From IMG/VR virus record IMGVR_UViG_3300042319_002983, positions 1 to 23,450 of that record: a DNA stretch of 23,450 bases; one strand, 5' to 3'. Numbering within the stretch: the first letter of the stretch is position 1; each line of letters opens with the position of its first letter. Shown piece by piece: positions 20,588-23,450 of this stretch. Origin of the DNA: a virus. A model generated the notes under the pieces. That model did not search any database, had not been told where the DNA came from, and was given only the letters and a program-made list of their open reading frames with translations. The position numbers and the translations under genes were made by a program.

Positions 20588-20987
20588 GGTTGGTTCTCTC
20601 GTGGGGGGTGCGGTGAGCGTCGGCACGTCCGGTGGCCGCGCCCGCGCCGAGCTCAAGACGGGTCTGGGTGTTGGGCAGCAGGGTCACGCAGCCGTTGCCG
20701 GCGACGTGCATGGGGGTTTCCTTGATGATTCTTTCGGAGCGGTCACCGGATTCGGTGGGGACTTTCGCCACCAAGGTGTGCGTGACGTTGATCTGGTTGG
20801 TTTCACCGATCCGCTTGGTTTTGAGGGTGATGGTGACGCTGCCCTCATCGCCGGTGGCGACGGTGTTCAGGCTAACTTCGGAGAAGGCAAAGGACAGCTG
20901 ATTCACAAATACGCCGCCGTACATATCGGCGAGTACTTGCAGGATGTCGGTCGCCGGGGTGGCCGGGCTGTTGGGTGTTCTGTTCAT
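20580..20987 (-). CDS. Conserved phage protein preceding DUF2303
   Basis: This encodes 135 residues from ATG 20987-20985 with CGAGG just upstream. The core, TDILQVLADMYGGVFVNQLSFAFSEVSLNTV followed by strands GSVTITLKTKRIGETNQINVTHTLVAKVPT, and a TPMHVAGNGCVTLLPNTQTRLEL ending, resembles a small beta-sheet protein commonly paired with DUF2303 genes in other prophages. The C-terminal 20 residues are unordered. It overlaps the next gene by eight bases, implying co-translation and probably a shared role. The biochemical function is not known. The pair may act in DNA metabolism or host take-over. Confidence 0.72.
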   Translation of the reverse strand: MNRTPNSPATPATDILQVLADMYGGVFVNQLSFAFSEVSLNTVATGDEGSVTITLKTKRIGETNQINVTHTLVAKVPTESGDRSERIIKETPMHVAGNGCVTLLPNTQTRLELGAGAATGRADAHRTPHERTNHD

Positions 20988-21008
20988 GGGCCTCGGGTGG
21001 TGGGTGGG

Positions 21009-21305
21009 TTAGGCGCGCTTCCGCGCGGGCGGCGGGGCGTCGATGCGGGGTAGGCAGGGCTGCCAGTTCAGGGCGGCCAGTTGGGCGCTGAGGCGGGTGG
21101 CGGTGCGGTGCTGCTGGCGGGCGTGGTGCGCGGCCAGAATGGCGAGCTGAAGGCGCAGGCCCTGCAGCTTTCGCCAGCGGTAGCCCGGGGCGTGGTGCAG
21201 GCCTCGGTTCAGCACCTTGGCCTGGTACTCGGCGCGGCGGTCGACTGTTACGGCGGTGATGCTTTTGCCGTCGAAGGTGGGCAGTTGGGTGGTGGTGCGG
21301 CTCAT
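21009..21305 (-). CDS. Basic helical 98-residue protein
   Basis: The start is ATG 21305-21303, overlapping the cupin-like gene's stop as ATGA. Other frames over these bases carry longer but unlikely proline-rich readings. The product is strongly basic (many Arg, Lys, His) and mostly helical in the middle (LNRGLHHAPGYRWRKLQGLRLQLAILAAHHARQQHRTATRLSAQLAAL), suggesting nucleic-acid binding or a structural helix bundle. No family is recognised. A 21-base gap separates it from the following gene. Confidence 0.62.
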   Translation of the reverse strand: MSRTTTQLPTFDGKSITAVTVDRRAEYQAKVLNRGLHHAPGYRWRKLQGLRLQLAILAAHHARQQHRTATRLSAQLAALNWQPCLPRIDAPPPARKRA

Positions 21306-21841
21306 TGGTTGCAGCCTTTGCCGGTGAGGCCGGGGTCGGTGGGGTCGGTGAAGGCCTGCCACGGCACCCATCCGCGTTCGGGGCAGTGGAAGCCCCACTC
21401 GCGGATGCGGGGGCCGGTGGCGAAGAGGGTGAAACAGGTGACGGATCGGGAGATCCAGCCGCCGTTTTCGCGGTCGTTGTCGTATGTGGTGACGCCGGTG
21501 GCGTGCTTGTGCAGCTCGATGCGGTGCGCGCGGCGGGGGCCGCTGACGGTGAGGCTGCCGGCCTGGCGCCAGCGGCGGCGGTGGATGCCGCCAGCGGCAA
21601 TGGTGTGCTCGTAGTAGCCGCCCGCGAGCATCAGCGAGGCCCACGCCCACGGGTGGTCGTGCAAGGCGCGGTCATCGTCGTCGCGCAGGAAGTGGTGCAG
21701 GTACAGGTTGAACCAAGGGTTACGCGGCAGAACATGCCAGCGCCGCAGGTACGGGGCGTCCGCGCCGCCGATGATGCGGTCCGGCGGGCGGCGGGTGATG
21801 CGGCGGATGAGGGCTTCGGCGAGGCGGGTGAAGAGGGTCAT
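21302..21841 (-). CDS. Cupin-like phage protein
   Basis: This encodes 179 residues from ATG 21841-21839, ATGA-coupled to the upstream gene. It carries the pattern of a widespread phage early protein: YLRRWHVLPRNPWFNLYLHHFLRDDDDRALHDHPWAW, with HDHPW at 61-65 as a probable cupin-type metal-binding pair, then GPRRAHRIEL, SVTCFTLFATGPRIREWGFHCPERGWVPWQAF. The beta-rich fold with these histidines suggests a jelly-roll cupin that may bind iron or another metal. A hydroxylase, isomerase or binding role cannot be told apart. The family is often found in phage early operons of unknown function. Confidence 0.78.
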   Translation of the reverse strand: MTLFTRLAEALIRRITRRPPDRIIGGADAPYLRRWHVLPRNPWFNLYLHHFLRDDDDRALHDHPWAWASLMLAGGYYEHTIAAGGIHRRRWRQAGSLTVSGPRRAHRIELHKHATGVTTYDNDRENGGWISRSVTCFTLFATGPRIREWGFHCPERGWVPWQAFTDPTDPGLTGKGCNQ

Positions 21842-22266
21842 GGGGTGGCCTGCTGGCGGGCGGCGGCTTTGGCGACGGCGCGGATCGAGCGCTTGGCGGC
21901 GCCGAACTGCTGGCGGATGACCTTGCGCGCTTGAATCAGCCGCCAGGCTTCCGCGCAGTGCGGGCAGCCGGTGGCAGCGTCGCGCAGGAAGTCGCCAATG
22001 GGGTCGCAGCTGCCGATGTGGCGGCGCACGCCGAAGTCCGGCCGCAGCGGCACGGTCTGCAGGGCCGTGTGCAGGTGGTGCTTTACACGGTCGCGATCGT
22101 CGAAGAACTCAGCGTGCCGGTCGGTCTGGTAGGCGTGGTCTGATGCCTGGGTGATCGGGCAGCGGTCCAACGCATTGCCGATCGCACGCGTGGTGGCGGC
22201 GAGTTCAGTGGCGGCGCGGTCGTAGCTCAGCGCGGCGGAGATTGCGCGGCGGGGGAGTGGGGTCAT
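21838..22266 (-). CDS. Unknown early protein with C-terminal CxxC
   Basis: This encodes 142 residues from ATG 22266-22264, overlapping the preceding stop as ATGA. A frame beginning at 22434 is a shadow of the upstream gene. The C-terminus reads GCPHCAEAWRLIQARKVIRQQFGAAKRSIRAVAKAAA: a CxxC close to a Trp and a basic helix, seen in several phage early proteins. The N-terminal half is helical with Ala/Thr. A metal-bound or redox CxxC and DNA or RNA binding via the basic tail are both possible. No function is known. Confidence 0.65.
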   Translation of the reverse strand: MTPLPRRAISAALSYDRAATELAATTRAIGNALDRCPITQASDHAYQTDRHAEFFDDRDRVKHHLHTALQTVPLRPDFGVRRHIGSCDPIGDFLRDAATGCPHCAEAWRLIQARKVIRQQFGAAKRSIRAVAKAAARQQATP

Positions 22267-22946
22267 GCCGCGGCCTGCTGCGTGCTGTTCGCCGCATCCT
22301 TCGCTGCGTCGTATTGCTGGATGCCCCACGCGATGGCGTAGCAGGCCCAAATGAAGCTGTGGCGGTAGCTCGTGAAGTCGCAATCCCAAAGGTCTGAGAA
22401 CCGGTAGGTGTCCTGGCCGGCCCGATAGCTCCATTCGTCGGCGAGCCGGTAGGCCGCGTGTTCGTTGTCCCTGTCGATATCAGAGAGCAGGCCGCGCAGC
22501 TCTTCGAGCATGTCTGCGCGCACGCCTTTGTCGTGGCCGTCGGCCTTGGCTTCGCGCAGCAGTTCCTTGCCTTGCCGGCGCAGGATGGCAGCGAACTTGT
22601 TCTCGTCGAACTCCTTTGCGCCCTTGCTTGGGAAGTGTCCGCTGCAGTCGCAAGCGGTGAGCTTCTCGGACCAATAGCCGAGGTTGATGTGCAGGCGGGG
22701 GCCGTAGCGCTCGGGGGCGCGGAAGAACTCGAACATGTCGCGCAGGCGGGTGAAGGTCCAGGCGCCCATGTCGCCGGTGAACATCAGGTAGCCCGGCACG
22801 GTGGTGATGTTGAAGTGGAGGTTCTGGGTGCCGGGCGTTTTGAAGCACAGGTGGCGGACGTCGTTGCCGTCGTGGATGACCTGCATCTGGTGCGTGGCCA
22901 CGTCGCGCAGGAACTCGGCTTCGGTGAGCTGGGGTGCGGGCTTCAT
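22263..22946 (-). CDS. Conserved phage early protein, function unknown
   Basis: This encodes 227 residues from ATG 22946-22944, ATGA-coupled to the preceding small gene. It resembles a protein found in many enterobacterial and other prophages: FLRDVATHQMQVIHDGNDVRHLCFKTPGTQNLHFNITTVPGYLMFTGDMGAWTFTRLRDMFEFFR, followed by a YWSEKLTACDCSG stretch, a helical acidic middle and a C-terminal RHSFIWACYAIAWGIQQYD helix that is Trp-rich. Length and end motifs agree with that family. Its activity is not known. It lies centrally in the early operon with small, coupled genes on both sides. Confidence 0.8.
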   Translation of the reverse strand: MKPAPQLTEAEFLRDVATHQMQVIHDGNDVRHLCFKTPGTQNLHFNITTVPGYLMFTGDMGAWTFTRLRDMFEFFRAPERYGPRLHINLGYWSEKLTACDCSGHFPSKGAKEFDENKFAAILRRQGKELLREAKADGHDKGVRADMLEELRGLLSDIDRDNEHAAYRLADEWSYRAGQDTYRFSDLWDCDFTSYRHSFIWACYAIAWGIQQYDAAKDAANSTQQAAA

Positions 22947-23146
22947 GCTGTCTGCGTCCTGGCAATGCCCACGGCGCGCATCGCGGTGCTGTGGGCGACG
23001 TGGTGGGTGGTGGTGATGTCGCGGACCAGCAGGCCGGTGGTCAGGCGCAGCACGTCGTGGTGCTGCAGCAGCTGGTCGGCGATGCGGTGGGCGGTGGGGT
23101 GGCGGTCGGTGCGCACGCCTTTGGGTCGGTAGATGCGGGTTTTCAT
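22943..23146 (-). CDS. Small basic early protein
   Basis: This encodes 67 residues from ATG 23146-23144, overlapping the preceding stop as ATGA. A frame to 23203 is less likely because it runs into the upstream gene. The product (MKTRIYRPKGVRTDRHPTAHRIADQLL...) is rich in Arg and His, with a helical middle (ADQLLQHHDVLRLTTGLLV) and a TTTHHVAHSTAMRAVGI segment. The mixture could bind nucleic acid or metal. No motif is decisive, and the function is unknown. Confidence 0.55.
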   Translation of the reverse strand: MKTRIYRPKGVRTDRHPTAHRIADQLLQHHDVLRLTTGLLVRDITTTHHVAHSTAMRAVGIARTQTA

Positions 23147-23450
23147 GCGGCCACCGGTGCGCGCAAGTCGCCGTTCCGCACCCATTCGGAGTACGCGGCG
23201 CACCAGGCGGTGGCGGGCTCGATGTGGTGGGGCTGCAGGGCGATGGTGGTGCGGCCGATCACGAGGCAGGTGGTGTCGCGCGGGGCGACGACGCGGATGG
23301 CGCGGCCGAGGGTGCGGGTGATCGAGCGCTGAATGATGTGGTCGATGTTCTCAACGGGCTTGGTGTCGATCAGCAGTTCGTACGGGTCTTGCGGGTGGAT
23401 GTGGATGTGGCACAGAAACAGGCCGAAGCCGAGCACGAGGCGGCCGGGGT
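23143..23450 (-). CDS. Unknown early protein, 5' end beyond the window
   Basis: The minus-strand frame stays open to the right edge. The last possible internal start, GTG at 23436, is within it, so the true start may lie outside. About 102 residues are visible, with LVLGFGLFLCHIHIHPQDPYELLIDTKPVENIDHI, strand-rich and with several His, then RTLGRAIRVVAPRDTTCLVIGRTTIALQP and an EWVRNGDLRAP ending. No family is recognised. It is ATGA-coupled to the next small gene, marking that the operon continues past the window. Confidence 0.6.
   Translation of the reverse strand, partial: PGRLVLGFGLFLCHIHIHPQDPYELLIDTKPVENIDHIIQRSITRTLGRAIRVVAPRDTTCLVIGRTTIALQPHHIEPATAWCAAYSEWVRNGDLRAPVAA

Noticed and set aside
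19688-20725. 345-residue plus-strand open frame
   Set aside because: Opposite to the DUF2303-like and preceding gene, both coupled and family-like on the minus strand.
1-23450. CRISPR array, IS element, rRNA or complete tRNA
   Set aside because: No regularly spaced identical repeats, no transposase motif and no RNA gene structure seen.

Overview
The window reads as a contiguous piece of a temperate, long-tailed (siphovirus-type) phage genome. It is GC-rich throughout, with strong G/C third-position bias, dense packing and frequent ATGA stop/start overlaps. No chromosomal housekeeping gene is visible. The host is probably a high-GC proteobacterium. A Xanthomonas/Stenotrophomonas-like gammaproteobacterium would fit, but this is only a weak inference from composition and a tRNA-Leu-like attachment core.

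Layout. (1) 1-13067, plus strand: the end of the head-tail connector region and the whole tail module: connector, tail-terminator-like protein, major tail protein, gpZ-like protein, 1067-residue tape measure, a small distal-tail-like protein, a 1204-residue repeat-containing tail protein, two tip/fibre-type proteins, a 58-residue protein, a 550-residue hub-like protein with a 14-residue repeat, and a 78-residue protein. (2) 13068-13763: a separate plus-strand unit with its own promoter and a palindromic operator, encoding a 108-residue unknown protein and a 78-residue helix-turn-helix protein. (3) 13764-15018: a probable attP, whose core matches a tRNA-Leu 3' end, followed by a tyrosine integrase. 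(4) 15015-23450, minus strand: a tightly coupled early operon that runs in from beyond the right edge. It holds many small phage proteins, a DUF2303 (YfdQ-like) protein, a cupin-like protein, several helix-turn-helix proteins, an orphan cytosine-5 methyltransferase and an AlpA/excisionase-like protein that ends close to the integrase.

How it works together. The late genes build the tail. The early operon presumably adapts the host cell and protects phage DNA by methylation. Integrase plus the AlpA-like protein would integrate and excise the genome at a tRNA. The attP core has phage genes on both sides and no rest of a tRNA beside it, so the sequence most likely represents the unintegrated (virion or circular) form. 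In the lysogen the 13204-13763 unit would then sit at one extreme prophage end, the usual place for accessory cargo, and integrase at the other. That unit is the best candidate here for an undescribed function. Terminase, capsid, lysis, repressor and replication genes are not in the window, and no rRNA, complete tRNA, IS element or CRISPR array was seen.
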